A DNA stretch of 64,000 bases from Oxalobacteraceae bacterium (GCA_947374865.1 CANCDR010000003.1:183643-247642); one strand, 5' to 3'. Shown: positions 33,764 through 43,888, counted from the first letter of the stretch. Notes: generated by a model not told the origin, from the letters alone. Made by a program: numbers and translations.

Positions 33764-35320
33764 ATAAGGCGCGGCCTGCATCAGGCGCGGATAGCCGGGG
33801 CGAATGATGGGCGCAAAGCCCATCCGGTCGAGCACCTCGGTTTGCAGATCGATCCCGGCGGCGATTTCTTCCAGTGCGATACCTTCATCGGTCAGGCGGA
33901 ACACGGCACGTTCTGTGACGAACAATACCTCTTGTCCGGTCTCACGCGCGCGCTGGCCGGAGAAACTGATCTGCTCCACCGCATCGACCAGCTTGGCGAT
34001 GGCACCCTGGTGAAGAATCGACAGCTTTTTATCCTGCACGGCGATTTTCAGACGCACGGCTTCGAAGCTGCCACAGAAAACGACTTTCTTACTGCCCTGG
34101 GTAATTTCAATAAATCCGCCCGGCCCGACGACCTTGCCACCAAGTTTGGAGACGTTGACGTTACCGTGTCGATCAAATTCACCAAAGCCAAGGTAGGCAA
34201 TATCAATCCCGCCACCTGAATAAAAATCAAACTGCGCGGGTGAATCGATCATCGCCTCGCCATGGCTGACAAATCCAAACAAATGTTTTTGCAAAGCGTG
34301 GCCACCGTAATGTCCGTGGTCGATGGTTTGATAATAGGCTTTGTGTTGCGCATTTTTTGCCGCCAGCACGGCGACTTCATCCGGCATACCAAAGCCAAAG
34401 CTGACAATGGCGGCATCGCTTAATTCTGCATAGGCCCGGGCACCGATCACGTGCCGTTCCCAATTTGCAGCCACAGCGTTTTCCGCTGGCAGAGCGACCG
34501 GATCCAGCGCATCTGGCGGCGTGCTGCCGGCCAGGCGTGGGTCATGCAGGTCATCGTAACTTTGCACCTGCTCGGGCACAACCACGACGGCGTCCACCAA
34601 GGCGGCTGGCAATCTGACTGAGCGTGCAGCCAGCGACCCGTTAGCGACTTCAGCGCGTACTTGTACCAGTACCTGGCCGCCGCCATTATGGGCGGCGATG
34701 GCAAGAACTAGCGCGTCCAGTTCAGCGCCTTCCTCCTGCATACTGACATTGCCCGCCGTATCGGCGACGCTGCCGCGTAAGAGTGCAATGTCGATCTTGA
34801 GGGGTTTGTAATGAATGTATTCGCGACCATCCAGGGTAATGAGTTCACTCAACGCGTCTTTGGCGCGCGCGTTCATGCGTCCACCGCCGTGGCGCGGATC
34901 GACCATGGTGCCGAGTCCGATGTGGGTAATCAAACCGGGCCGTCCTGCGCCAACTTCGCGCAAGAGATGTTGAATGACGCCGCCCGGTAAGGCATAGGCT
35001 TCGATTTTTTCTTCTGCTGCCAGCGCCTGCATGCGCGGCGACCAAGACCAATGCGCACCGATCACCCGCTTGACGAGTCCCTCATGCGCGAGTCGGTTCA
35101 GGCCCCGGACATCACCATCGCCGAGTCCCTGTGCATGGACGATCGTCAGATTATTCGGTTCACCTGTTTGTAAAAAACGCCGTTCGATCGCCGCCAGCAG
35201 CGCTTCCGGTTCGACCATCCCGCCACCCGCACCAGTGATAGCAATCGTCGCGCCATTTTTGATCCGCTTTGCAGCGGTATCGGCTGAAGTGAAGGGTGAT
35301 GCTAGGGCGGCAGAAGACAT
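33758..35320 (-). CDS. Acetate/propionate CoA-transferase-like protein (class I, YdiF/Pct type), altered catalytic residue
   Basis: 520 aa, fused alpha and beta CoA-transferase halves as in YdiF and propionate CoA-transferase. Landmarks: GATIAITGAGGGMVEPEALL, THIGLGTMVDPRHGGGRMN, MIDSPAQFDFYSGGGIDIAYLGFGEFD, GNVNVSKLGGKVVGPGGFIEI. In the family the CoA-carrying glutamate lies in a TVE(P/A)G motif; here the aligned sequence is TIDHG with D334 (GAC codon). Either Asp still works with changed kinetics, or the protein has become a hydrolase or binding protein. It has its own transcription unit, convergent with the third CaiB gene. Confidence 0.88.
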   Translation of the reverse strand: MSSAALASPFTSADTAAKRIKNGATIAITGAGGGMVEPEALLAAIERRFLQTGEPNNLTIVHAQGLGDGDVRGLNRLAHEGLVKRVIGAHWSWSPRMQALAAEEKIEAYALPGGVIQHLLREVGAGRPGLITHIGLGTMVDPRHGGGRMNARAKDALSELITLDGREYIHYKPLKIDIALLRGSVADTAGNVSMQEEGAELDALVLAIAAHNGGGQVLVQVRAEVANGSLAARSVRLPAALVDAVVVVPEQVQSYDDLHDPRLAGSTPPDALDPVALPAENAVAANWERHVIGARAYAELSDAAIVSFGFGMPDEVAVLAAKNAQHKAYYQTIDHGHYGGHALQKHLFGFVSHGEAMIDSPAQFDFYSGGGIDIAYLGFGEFDRHGNVNVSKLGGKVVGPGGFIEITQGSKKVVFCGSFEAVRLKIAVQDKKLSILHQGAIAKLVDAVEQISFSGQRARETGQEVLFVTERAVFRLTDEGIALEEIAAGIDLQTEVLDRMGFAPIIRPGYPRLMQAAPYL

Positions 35321-35628
35321 TGCGTCAGTAGGAAAAAAGTGGATCGGGAGATGCTGCTTAAATAATATGAACGATTATGTATGCGTATTAAATATCGATG
35401 AACATTATACATTTCGCGTTGAGTCGCGTGGGCACAAATGCGCTACCAACCCTACGGTGTTGTTTGATCTGCGTGCTGGGCCGGCCATTATTTCTGGTGC
35501 TGATTGCTGACCTCGCTGCTTATTCCTTTTGATGTTATCCACATAAAAAAGTAATCGTTCACGCTCCCCTAAATAAGTGCAAATATGACAACATTACGAT
35601 GTCAATTATTATATAGCGGAGGTTGAAG
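35321..35628. other. Intergenic region with a half-copy of the dispersed repeat
   Basis: About 308 bp without a gene between divergent transcription units. It contains a right-half copy of the palindromic repeat (35419-35457) and AT-rich sequence toward 35629. No tRNA or riboswitch is recognisable. Confidence 0.5.
35419..35457. repeat. Dispersed palindromic repeat, copy 2 (right half, degenerate)
   Basis: TTGAGTCGCGTGGGCACAAA followed by TGCGCTACCAACCCTACGG matches the right half of the full copies (TTGATCCGCGTGGGCA...CCACCCTACGG at 36736-36773). Confidence 0.7.
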
Positions 35629-36675
35629 ATGCAACAAGCCGTATCGATGTTGAGTGCGTCAGTGTTAAAACGATGTCTTACACTGAGCCTGCTGAGCATT
35701 CTGTGCATCGATCATGCCTATGCTGCGCCAAAACGTGCGGCAACTGCAGGTGCTTTCGCTGCCGCAGGTGTAGCGAGTTTATTTTTCGCGAACGCGAGAA
35801 ATCCTGACGATGACCGTGTGTATGCTATGGCCGGCGCGACCGCGTTGACCAGCGCTTTAATGATCCACGGGCGCATCCTACCCGCCTACGCAAATGAAAT
35901 CCGTGCACGACCCTTGTGCGCCGCTGTCTGCGCACTTTACACCGCAGGCTTCTTTGCGCTGCGAGCAAGTAATGATCCTAATTTTATGAATGCCGGACGT
36001 ACGTCTAGCTATGTCGCAGGTGGCAGCGGTATGGTGCGCTATCTGACAAATCGTGGCTGGGGCAGTGTGCGGGAATTTTATATCGAACCAGATCAGGTGC
36101 CACGCTTTCCACAAATCGCCACGGTCTGGTTTGCCAATCAAGCAACCGGCATTTGGTTTGATTTGACGAGCACTGCCTTTATGAGCAGCATGGCGTTGAC
36201 TGCGCTCAGTGTGATTCCGGGTCTGGAGCAAGACGCCGCCAATTTTTACGATGGCTATTACTCACTCGGCGAATATACAATCGCGCAATATGCAGTCACC
36301 CTTGCCGGCAGCGCGACGTCTGCGATATGTGCTACGGGCGTCACCTATCTTTTGCCATGGGCTGCAGGTTCTCCGGCGGGCCGTCTGCCATGCCATCTGG
36401 CGCGACTTGCTGCCAGAATGGGCGCACGCTATGCGCTTAAATGGCACGTCAGCGGGGACAAGGAAAACTGGCAGGAAGAATTTTGGCGCAAAGAGCGATG
36501 GGAAATTCCCTTCGATATTGGCACGGCATTTATCAGGCACCGCTGGTGGGAATCCACTGCCGAGGCCTATATGCGCGACCTGGGCGTGTTGGGATACGAT
36601 GAGTATGATCCTCAGATTGTTCGGATACACGGCGTCATCCGTGACATCGACTTAGACCAGAATGCTAACCCTTGA
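35629..36675 (+). CDS. Hypothetical exported or membrane protein
   Basis: 348 aa. The ATG at 35629 is preceded by GGAGG 7 bp upstream, which decides the start. A signal peptide or first membrane helix spans residues about 12-36 (LTLSLLSILCIDHAYAAP). More hydrophobic segments follow: AFAAAGVASLFFANA, VYAMAGATALTSALMIHG, AVCALYTAGFFAL, and one near the middle (ATSAICATGVTYLLPWAAG). The C-terminal ~80 residues are Trp- and charge-rich and soluble (WHVSGDKENWQEEFWRKERW). I do not recognise the family. It is alone between an intergenic half-repeat and a full repeat copy. Confidence 0.7.
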   Translation: MQQAVSMLSASVLKRCLTLSLLSILCIDHAYAAPKRAATAGAFAAAGVASLFFANARNPDDDRVYAMAGATALTSALMIHGRILPAYANEIRARPLCAAVCALYTAGFFALRASNDPNFMNAGRTSSYVAGGSGMVRYLTNRGWGSVREFYIEPDQVPRFPQIATVWFANQATGIWFDLTSTAFMSSMALTALSVIPGLEQDAANFYDGYYSLGEYTIAQYAVTLAGSATSAICATGVTYLLPWAAGSPAGRLPCHLARLAARMGARYALKWHVSGDKENWQEEFWRKERWEIPFDIGTAFIRHRWWESTAEAYMRDLGVLGYDEYDPQIVRIHGVIRDIDLDQNANP

Positions 36676-36689
36676 TATGCAGGAAGCTA

Positions 36690-36775
36690 GAGTGGGCGCG
36701 GCATTTTGTGCCCACGTTGAACGTCTATTTTGGGTTGATCCGCGTGGGCATAAAATCGTTGTCCACCCTACGGGC
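36690..36775. repeat. Dispersed composite palindromic repeat, copy 3 (full)
   Basis: GTGGGCGCGGCATTTTGTGCCCAC, then TTGAACGTCTATTTTGGGTT, then GATCCGCGTGGGCATAAAATCG and TTGTCCACCCTACGGGC. It has the same two-part layout as copy 1. It lies between the orphan gene and the convergent cysB-type gene and may act as a bidirectional terminator. Confidence 0.85.
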
Positions 36776-36796
36776 TTAGTTCGTCATGATGGGAAA

Positions 36797-37759
36797 TTAA
36801 TGCTCACTTTCAGCCACCGGGCTGCCTGCAGCGCGCACCATCTCCGCCGTAATCGCCGGCGCGCACAGTTCAATAAAGCGACAGGCAAAACCGCGCAAAA
36901 AATGACCGCGTTTAATCGCAATACTGGTGGTGTTGGTCGCAAATTCTTGCGGCCCTTCGATCTGTATCAGACCCTGATCTTTGTTCGCCTGAAAAGCGAC
37001 GGAGGCGACAATGCCAATCCCGAGCCCGAGCTCGACGTAGGTTTTGATGACATCCGCATCCAGCGCCGACATGACAATATCGGGGGCCAGTCCGGCGGCA
37101 GAAAAAGCGCGGTCAATCCGGCCGCGGCCGGTGAAGCCTTCGTGATACGTGATCAAGGGATACTCTGCCAATTCGGCCAGACTGATCGGCGATGGGTTAT
37201 TCGATTCGGCAGAAAATTTATTCGCCAGTGGATGGTCTTTGGACAGCACCAGCGAATGACGCCATGCATACCAGGGGAAAATGGATAAACCCGGTACCTC
37301 CGCCAAGGCCTCAGTGGCAATACCGATATCGGCATCGCCCGACTGTAAGAGCGAGACGATTTCCTCCGGACTGCCCTGGTGTAAAGCCAGATGCACCTTC
37401 GGAAAGGCCGCTTTAAATTTCGCCACCACAGCCGGCAAGGCATACCGCGCCTGTGTATGCGTGGTCGCCACGGTGAGCTTGCCGCTGTCCCGATTGGCAT
37501 ATTGTTCGGCCAGACTTTTCACATTATCGGCATCCATCAGCATACGCTCGACGATCGCGGCCAGTTCCTTGCCCGGTTCGGTCATGCCGATGAGTCGTTT
37601 GCCTCGACGGATAAATAATTCGATACCTAGTTCGTCTTCCAGATCCTTGATGTGCTTGGACACGCCCGACTGTGAGGTGTACAGCGCGTTGGCGACTTCG
37701 GTGAGATTGAAGTCGCGCCGGATGGCTTCGCGAATGATGCGTAATTGTTGGAAATTCAT
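36797..37759 (-). CDS. cysB: CysB-type LysR regulator of sulfur assimilation
   Basis: 320 aa. The N-terminus MNFQQLRIIREAIRRDFNLTEVANALYTSQSGVSKHIKDLEDELG is the CysB/Cbl helix-turn-helix; LFIRRGKRLIGMTEPG and the inducer-binding domain follow. The ATG at 37759 lies 2 bp past the stop of the sulfate transport ATPase; an in-frame TTG at 37765 would overlap it. CysB-type proteins activate sulfate uptake genes when O- or N-acetylserine is present, which fits its place as last gene of the sbp-cysTWA unit. Cbl-like function (alternative sulfur sources) cannot be excluded. Confidence 0.92.
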   Translation of the reverse strand: MNFQQLRIIREAIRRDFNLTEVANALYTSQSGVSKHIKDLEDELGIELFIRRGKRLIGMTEPGKELAAIVERMLMDADNVKSLAEQYANRDSGKLTVATTHTQARYALPAVVAKFKAAFPKVHLALHQGSPEEIVSLLQSGDADIGIATEALAEVPGLSIFPWYAWRHSLVLSKDHPLANKFSAESNNPSPISLAELAEYPLITYHEGFTGRGRIDRAFSAAGLAPDIVMSALDADVIKTYVELGLGIGIVASVAFQANKDQGLIQIEGPQEFATNTTSIAIKRGHFLRGFACRFIELCAPAITAEMVRAAGSPVAESEH

Positions 37760-37761
37760 GA

Positions 37762-38589
37762 TCAAATCGCTCCGTGCATCGGATGGGGAGTGCCCGGCGC
37801 TACCGATGTAATCGCAGGGTGTGTTCGGTGACGTAATTTGGCAGCGATCAGCCAGTCGGGCCCATGATCGGCCAGATCGAGAAATTTGGCGACGAAGTCG
37901 GTGCCTGGATGTTCGACCACGCTTTGCGGCGTGCCGACCTGTTCGACCTGACCATGATTCATCAGCACCACGCGGTCGGCGACTTCCAGCGCTTCTTCCT
38001 GATCGTGGGTGACAAAAATGCTGGTGATATGCAGCTCATCATGCAGCCGGCGCAGCCACTGTCGCAGCTCCTTGCGTACTTTGGCATCGAGCGCGCCGAA
38101 GGGTTCATCGAGTAACAGCACTCTGGGTTCTACCGCCAGGGCGCGAGCGAGCGCGATCCGTTGACGCTGTCCGCCTGAGAGCTGCGCAGGGTAGCGGTCA
38201 GCCAGCCAGTCGAGCTGCACCAGGCTCAGTAATGCATGCACCTTTTTTTCAATGGCGGCTTTATCTGGACGCAGCTTGCGCGGTTTGATGCGCAGGCCAA
38301 AAGCGACGTTCTCAAACACTGTCATGTGGCGAAACAGCGCATAGTGCTGAAACACGAAGCCGACCTGGCGTTCACGCACCTGCGTATCGGAGGCATCCTC
38401 GCCTTCCAAAAGTACCTGTCCTGAATCGGCGGTTTCCAGACCAGCGATCACGCGCAGCAGGGTAGTTTTTCCGCAGCCGGAGGGGCCGAGTAAGGCTACC
38501 AGTTCGCCACTGGGGAAGGTCAGTGAGACGTCGTTGAGCGCGTGAAAATCACCAAACGCTTTACGGATATGACGGACTTCAATACTCAT
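37762..38589 (-). CDS. cysA: Sulfate/thiosulfate ABC transporter ATP-binding protein
   Basis: 275 aa. Walker [12 protein letters not shown], signature [15 protein letters not shown], Walker [13 protein letters not shown], then D-loop and switch His in [17 protein letters not shown]. It couples ATP hydrolysis to sulfate import with CysT and CysW. The protein is about 80 residues shorter than E. coli CysA and lacks most of the C-terminal TOBE-like regulatory part, ending soon after the ATPase domain. Overlaps cysW by 4 bp. Confidence 0.95.
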   Translation of the reverse strand: MSIEVRHIRKAFGDFHALNDVSLTFPSGELVALLGPSGCGKTTLLRVIAGLETADSGQVLLEGEDASDTQVRERQVGFVFQHYALFRHMTVFENVAFGLRIKPRKLRPDKAAIEKKVHALLSLVQLDWLADRYPAQLSGGQRQRIALARALAVEPRVLLLDEPFGALDAKVRKELRQWLRRLHDELHITSIFVTHDQEEALEVADRVVLMNHGQVEQVGTPQSVVEHPGTDFVAKFLDLADHGPDWLIAAKLRHRTHPAITSVAPGTPHPMHGAI

Positions 38590-39464
38590 GATGGATCAGG
38601 CTCCGGGGCTAAAGAAAGCGTGCGTGCGACACGGCTCTCGACAAAAGTTTTTAATGCCAGCGTGACCAGTGCCAGCATGGCCAGCAGGGAGGCAACGGCG
38701 AAGGCCGCGGCGAAGTTATATTCGTTATAAAGAATTTCGACCTGTAAGGGCAGGGTATTGGTCATGCCGCGGATATGGCCAGACACCACGGAGACCGCAC
38801 CAAATTCGCCCATCGCCCGCGCGTTACAGAGGATGACGCCATACAGCAGTCCCCATTTGATATTGGGCAGCGTGACGCGCCAAAAAGTCTGCCAGCCATG
38901 CGCGCCTAGTACGGTCGCTGCCTCCTCTTCTTCGAAGCCCTGGGCCTCCATGAGGGGAATCAGTTCTCTGGCGATGAAAGGGAAGGTGACAAAGACCGTG
39001 GCCAAGACAATGCCGGGTACGGCAAAGAGGATGCGAACGTCGTGCTCCGACAACCATGCGCCAAACCAGCCTTGTGCGCCAAACAGCAGCACAAAAATCA
39101 GACCGGCAATGACGGGGGATACCGAAAACGGCAAGTCGATCAGCGTAATCAGGAGCTGTTTGCCACGGAACTTGAATTTGGTGATGGCCCAGGCTGCGGT
39201 CACACCAAACACCAGATTGAGTGGCACGCTGATCGCCGCAGCGATCAAGGTCAGGCGAACCGCTGCCAGTGCATCGGGTTCTTGCAAGGCAGTGAGGTAA
39301 GTGCCCCAGCCTTTACGCAGCGCCTCGACAAAAACGGTCACCAGCGGCAGGAGCAGGAATAAGGTAAAAAATGTCAGCGCAATGCTTAACAGGGTCCAGC
39401 GTATCCAATTGGCTTCACGGGTGGCGGCGCGTAATTGGTAATCCATTTTGTCTTGCGCGCTCAT
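38586..39464 (-). CDS. cysW: Sulfate ABC transporter permease CysW
   Basis: 292 aa, six predicted membrane helices. The coupling loop [31 protein letters not shown] is the binding-protein-dependent permease (EAA) motif, and [26 protein letters not shown] is typical of CysW. It forms the membrane channel with CysT. It overlaps cysT and cysA by 4 bp each. Confidence 0.96.
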   Translation of the reverse strand: MSAQDKMDYQLRAATREANWIRWTLLSIALTFFTLFLLLPLVTVFVEALRKGWGTYLTALQEPDALAAVRLTLIAAAISVPLNLVFGVTAAWAITKFKFRGKQLLITLIDLPFSVSPVIAGLIFVLLFGAQGWFGAWLSEHDVRILFAVPGIVLATVFVTFPFIARELIPLMEAQGFEEEEAATVLGAHGWQTFWRVTLPNIKWGLLYGVILCNARAMGEFGAVSVVSGHIRGMTNTLPLQVEILYNEYNFAAAFAVASLLAMLALVTLALKTFVESRVARTLSLAPEPDPS

Positions 39465-40315
39465 GCCACTTTTCCTTTGCTCGTGCCTAGGCGGATGGAA
39501 GCCTGCCAGCCTTGCAGTAAATTGATCGATAAAAGAAGAAAAAATGACAGCATCAGCATGGCCAGTGCAATCGCGGTGGCGCCGGCGTAATCATATTGTT
39601 CGAGTTTGGTAATGATCATCAGTGGTGCTATCTCGGACACCATCGGCATATTGCCGGCGATGAAAATGACCGAACCGTATTCGCCCACAGCACGCGCGAA
39701 GGCGAGCGCAAAGCCGGTCAATAAGGCCGGTGTCAGTGCCGGCAAAATCACGTAACGAAAGGTGCTCCAGCGGTGGGCGCCCAGGCTGGCAGCGGCCTCT
39801 TCGAGCTCCACTTCCATGTCTTCCAGAATGGGTTGCACCGTGCGCACGACGAAGGGCAGACCAATAAAGATCATGGCCAGCAAAATGCCCAGCGGCGTGA
39901 AGGCGACCTTAATACCGAAGCGAGCGAGATAGGCGCCGATCCAGCCATTTGGCGCATACAGAGCGGTCAGTGCGATACCGGCGACGGCGGTCGGCAAGGC
40001 GAATGGCAGGTCGATCAGGGCGTCGACCAGACGTCGTCCGACAAAGCGATACCGTACCAGGCACCAGGCCAGCAGCAGCCCAAACACCACATTAATACTG
40101 GCGGCGATTAAGGCCGCACCAAACGAAAGCCGGAATGAGGCAAGTACGCGCGGCGTCGTGATGACGTGCCAGAACTGATCCAGTGTCAGGGTCGCCGTTT
40201 TGACAAAAATACTCGCCAGTGGCAGCAAGACGATCAAGGACAGGTAGGCGATAGTCATGCCCATGGCCAGTGAAAAGCCGGGTAAAACGTGATTTTTTTT
40301 ACTATTAAACAGCAT
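39461..40315 (-). CDS. cysT: Sulfate ABC transporter permease CysT
   Basis: 284 aa from the ATG at 40315, chosen because [12 protein letters not shown] lines up with the N-terminus of known CysT; an upstream ATG at 40345 would add ten residues. EAA loop: [53 protein letters not shown] is characteristic. Works with CysW, CysA and the binding protein encoded upstream. Confidence 0.95.
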   Translation of the reverse strand: MLFNSKKNHVLPGFSLAMGMTIAYLSLIVLLPLASIFVKTATLTLDQFWHVITTPRVLASFRLSFGAALIAASINVVFGLLLAWCLVRYRFVGRRLVDALIDLPFALPTAVAGIALTALYAPNGWIGAYLARFGIKVAFTPLGILLAMIFIGLPFVVRTVQPILEDMEVELEEAAASLGAHRWSTFRYVILPALTPALLTGFALAFARAVGEYGSVIFIAGNMPMVSEIAPLMIITKLEQYDYAGATAIALAMLMLSFFLLLSINLLQGWQASIRLGTSKGKVA

Positions 40316-40463
40316 GAGCGCAGTCGTGAGTTGGCATGAAAACATGGCAGAATCAGTATAGCGGCCCCTGTTCAGGGTGAGAAATACGGATTTCTGCTTT
40401 GCTTATGACAAACGCTGCGTTTGTACTGTGATCAAGCTGGAAAATAGCCCGATCACTGAGAAC

Positions 40464-41510
40464 TTAGCGAGCACCCGGCTGGTAAATCTGATCGAAGGAG
40501 CCGCCATCATCAAAGTGCGCCTTTTGCGCTTTTTGCCAGCCGCCGAACACTTCATCAATCGTGATCAGTTTGATCGGTGCGAATAAATTGGCATAGCGTG
40601 CGGCGATTTTTTTATTGGTCGGGCGATAGAAATTTTTACCGGCGATTTCCTGCCCTTGGTCAGAGTAGAGAAATTGCAGATACGCCTCCGCGACTTTACG
40701 CGTGCCGTGTTTATCGACGTTTTTATCGAGCAGTGCGACCGGTGGTTCAGCAAGAATCGACAGCGACGGTACGACAACATCGACTTTGCCAGGACCGAGC
40801 TCCTTGACGGCCAGATGCGCTTCGTTTTCCCAAGCCAAAAGCACATCGCCAATGCCGCGTTCAACAAAGGTGGTGGTTGAGCCACGTGCGCCAGAATCCA
40901 GGATGAGCACATTCGCGAACAGCTTACGGACAAACTCTTTGGCCGATGCTTCGTTACCGCCCGGCTGTTTCAGCGCGTAGGCCCAAGCAGCCAAATAGTT
41001 CCAACGTGCGCCGCCGGATGTTTTTGGATTAGGGGTAATGACGCTCACGCCTGGCTTAATTAAATCGTTCCAGTCCTTGATCCCCTTTGGATTGCCTTTG
41101 CGGACCAAAAATACAATCGTCGAAGTGAAGGGCGAGGCATGGTGTGGCAGCCGATTCTGCCAATCTGCGGGGAGGAGTTTGGCTTTTTCGGCGATGGCAT
41201 CAATATCATATGCCAGCGCCAAGGTAACAAGGTCGGCATCCAGGCCATCGATCACTGCGCGGGCCTGCTTGCCTGAGCCGCCATGCGACTGCTTGACGCT
41301 CACCTTATCGCCGGTCTTGGCGTTCCAGAAGGCGGCGAATGCGGCGTTGGTGTCCTGGTATAGCTCACGGGTGGGGTCATAGGACACGTTGAGCAGGGTG
41401 ATGTCCGCGGCGAATGCCTTGCTGGTATCAAAAAACAGCACGCCACTCAGGAGCGCGAACACGGCGGTCAAGCGCCGAACGGATAAACGATGTTGATGGC
41501 TGATGTGCAT
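40464..41510 (-). CDS. sbp: Periplasmic sulfate-binding protein
   Basis: 348 aa from the ATG at 41510, which has AGGA 9 bp upstream and starts a clear signal peptide (cleavage near KAFAAD). [56 protein letters not shown] and [20 protein letters not shown] are diagnostic for Sbp/CysP sulfate-binding proteins. It is the first gene of the sulfate operon; a half-copy of the dispersed repeat lies upstream. Confidence 0.96.
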   Translation of the reverse strand: MHISHQHRLSVRRLTAVFALLSGVLFFDTSKAFAADITLLNVSYDPTRELYQDTNAAFAAFWNAKTGDKVSVKQSHGGSGKQARAVIDGLDADLVTLALAYDIDAIAEKAKLLPADWQNRLPHHASPFTSTIVFLVRKGNPKGIKDWNDLIKPGVSVITPNPKTSGGARWNYLAAWAYALKQPGGNEASAKEFVRKLFANVLILDSGARGSTTTFVERGIGDVLLAWENEAHLAVKELGPGKVDVVVPSLSILAEPPVALLDKNVDKHGTRKVAEAYLQFLYSDQGQEIAGKNFYRPTNKKIAARYANLFAPIKLITIDEVFGGWQKAQKAHFDDGGSFDQIYQPGAR

Positions 41511-41620
41511 GACATTTTTCCTGTTTGATTGGATGAATCTCACTGTAGGGTGAGATACAAACTTTTCAAACCAAGAAAAAATGCTTTGCTTTTTACGATG
41601 TGGCAGGTGGCCAACAAATA

Positions 41621-41655
41621 CGGTGGGTACGGCATTTCGTGCCCACGTTGAACGA
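41621..41655. repeat. Dispersed palindromic repeat, copy 4 (left half)
   Basis: CGGTGGGTACGGCATTTCGT followed by GCCCACGTTGAACGA matches the left half of copies 1 and 3. It ends next to the stop codon of the MarR gene, in the gap between two minus-strand genes. Confidence 0.75.
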
Positions 41656-42141
41656 CTACTCCTGCAGATAGATCTTCTGCAGCAGCTTCAATAGCTGATT
41701 CCGTTCAGCCTTACTTAACATGGCCGTCGCCTCGGTTTCGAGATCGCTGGCTGTTTTCTCGGCCTTGGAAGACAGACTGATGCCGTCGGGCGTGAGGATC
41801 AGGGTTTGCGAGCGTTTGTCGAGCGGACTACGCTGGCGCATCACCAGTCCGCGGTTTTCCAAACGGTCGAGCAGGATCGCCAAATTGGGCGGTGAGACAT
41901 TGACCGCCTGCGACAGGCGCTTCTGATTAATATTGGGATTCGCCTTGAGCAGGCTGAGGACAGAAAAATCGACCGCGCGTAATTCGTATTTGGCCATGCG
42001 CTTTTCAAACAAAGGCATGATGTTGAGATAGGCGCGGCGGCAGTTATAACCGACCAAACTCAGGAGAACGCTCTGGTCCAGCGGCTGTGCGGCTGCATCC
42101 TGGATGGCGGCGATGAATTCGTCGTGCTTTTTGGTGGGCAT
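41656..42141 (-). CDS. MarR-family transcriptional regulator
   Basis: 161 aa. Winged helix: [67 protein letters not shown], with the usual DKR wing. It is divergent from the POT transporter gene at 42418 across a 276-bp gap and may control it or itself; MarR proteins respond to phenolic or other small ligands. The nearest catabolic genes are 6 kb away, so a link to them is only possible. Confidence 0.93.
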   Translation of the reverse strand: MPTKKHDEFIAAIQDAAAQPLDQSVLLSLVGYNCRRAYLNIMPLFEKRMAKYELRAVDFSVLSLLKANPNINQKRLSQAVNVSPPNLAILLDRLENRGLVMRQRSPLDKRSQTLILTPDGISLSSKAEKTASDLETEATAMLSKAERNQLLKLLQKIYLQE

Positions 42142-42417
42142 CGGTATTCAGATATTTTTTTGTGTTGAAGATCATACCATGCCCAAGCCTGTAAATCGAA
42201 TGCGCATCCGTGCTTGCGTTGGGGCCATATTCGATTATATTGATGGTCCTGCGTGAGCATGCATCGCTTACACGTCAAGTGACATAAAGCGGATGCGTTT
42301 TTACTCAGGTTGCAGTCGCCTTCATTTGCATGGCGCCCGACGCTTAGCGATGGATCGAAAGACCTGTCATGCTGGACCGATCTTTGTTAAAAATAAGTCA
42401 TAAAAATAGGATTCAAG

Positions 42418-43791
42418 ATGAGTAAGCACCTTCGTATTCCCCCCGGTGAGTTGTTGGGTCATCCCAGAGGACTGTTTCTCTTGTTCGGCACCGAAATGTG
42501 GGAACGATTCAGCTATTACGGCATGCGCGCCTTGCTGGTGCTGTCGATGGTGGCGGCAACGCAGGACGCTAATCCGGGCTTTGGCTGGTCGAATGAAGCG
42601 GCGCTTAAACTCTATGCCTGGTACACCAGTCTGGTATTTTTTACGCCCTTAGTCGGCGGCTGGATCGCGGATCGTTACCTTGGTCAACGCAATGCCGTCA
42701 TCCTGGGTGGCGTCATCATGGCGGCCGGTCAGTTTGTACTTGGCTTTAGCTTTGGCAAAGATTTGCCGCTGTTTTACCTCGGTTTGCTGATGCTGATTCT
42801 CGGCTGCGGACTTTTCAAAGCCAACATCGCGACCATGGTGGGTCAGCTCTACGCCGAAGGAGATGTGCGGCGTGACAGTGCCTTTACCATTTACTACATG
42901 GGCATTAATCTGGGCGCCTGCATTGCCCCATTCATCTGCTCGACCCTGGGTGAGGATCCCCAATACGGCTGGCGCTTTGGCTACTATGCGGCGGGCGGTG
43001 GCATGCTGCTATCGGTGCTGATGCAGCTGTTTCTGGCGCGCCGCTTTCTGGGCGATGTCGGTCATCGATCCATGGTGCAGCATCATCGGCATACGGACGC
43101 CAACAGTCAGGCGGCGCTGAGTGGTGAAGAGCGCGATCGCCTGAAAGTGATCTTCATGTTGTTCATTTTCGTCGTCTTGTTCTGGGCCGCCTTCGAGCAG
43201 GCCGGCGGCTTACTCAATCTGTTCGCTGCCGATAAAACCGATCGTCTGCTGGGTGGATTTTCTATTCCTTCCGGTTGGTTTCAATCGCTCGGCCCCTTCT
43301 TTACGATCACTCTGGCGCCGCTGTTTTCGCTCTTGTGGGTGCGCGTTGCGCGTGGCAGCGCCGGCGGACAAGGCATACCGACGCCCATGAAGATGATGCT
43401 GGGATTACTGCTCACCGCGCTGGGATTTCTATGCATGGTGGCAGCGGTGTTCGACCACAGCGCGCACGGCAAGGCCAGCATGCTGTGGCTGGTACTGGCT
43501 TATATGTTCAATGCCATGGGCGAGCTGTGTATTTCGCCGGTCGGCCTGTCACTGGTGAGTAAACTGGCGCCGCTACGCATGGCCAGTCTGATGATGGGCG
43601 TGTGGTACCTGACGAATTTTGTCGCCAACCTGCTGGCCGGCTATATCGGCGCATTTGCCGCGCAAGCTGGCGAACTGGCGATCTTTGGCGGCCTGGTGGC
43701 AGCCCTGTGCGCATTCGCTTTGGCGCTGTACGCCTTATCCGGCACGCTGATTGACTGGATGCATGGCGCGGAGTCGCTGACGAAAGCCTAA
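42418..43791 (+). CDS. POT-family proton:oligopeptide symporter
   Basis: 457 aa. EMWERFSYYGMRALLVL in TM1 is the ExxERFxYYG proton-coupling motif, GGWIADRYLGQRNAVILGG follows, and FTIYYMGINLGACIAPF is the PTR2 signature. It imports di- and tripeptides with protons. AGGA lies upstream of the ATG. It is monocistronic, followed by a long inverted repeat. A His-containing loop (QHHRHTD) lies between the halves. Confidence 0.95.
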   Translation: MSKHLRIPPGELLGHPRGLFLLFGTEMWERFSYYGMRALLVLSMVAATQDANPGFGWSNEAALKLYAWYTSLVFFTPLVGGWIADRYLGQRNAVILGGVIMAAGQFVLGFSFGKDLPLFYLGLLMLILGCGLFKANIATMVGQLYAEGDVRRDSAFTIYYMGINLGACIAPFICSTLGEDPQYGWRFGYYAAGGGMLLSVLMQLFLARRFLGDVGHRSMVQHHRHTDANSQAALSGEERDRLKVIFMLFIFVVLFWAAFEQAGGLLNLFAADKTDRLLGGFSIPSGWFQSLGPFFTITLAPLFSLLWVRVARGSAGGQGIPTPMKMMLGLLLTALGFLCMVAAVFDHSAHGKASMLWLVLAYMFNAMGELCISPVGLSLVSKLAPLRMASLMMGVWYLTNFVANLLAGYIGAFAAQAGELAIFGGLVAALCAFALALYALSGTLIDWMHGAESLTKA

Positions 43792-43888
43792 GTGATAGTC
43801 CAGCTGTGACAATGTTGAGAGGGATGTCGGCGCTTTATGTTCCCATGAGCGCCCGTATTTGCGTGACTTAATGAATATGGCTTCACGA

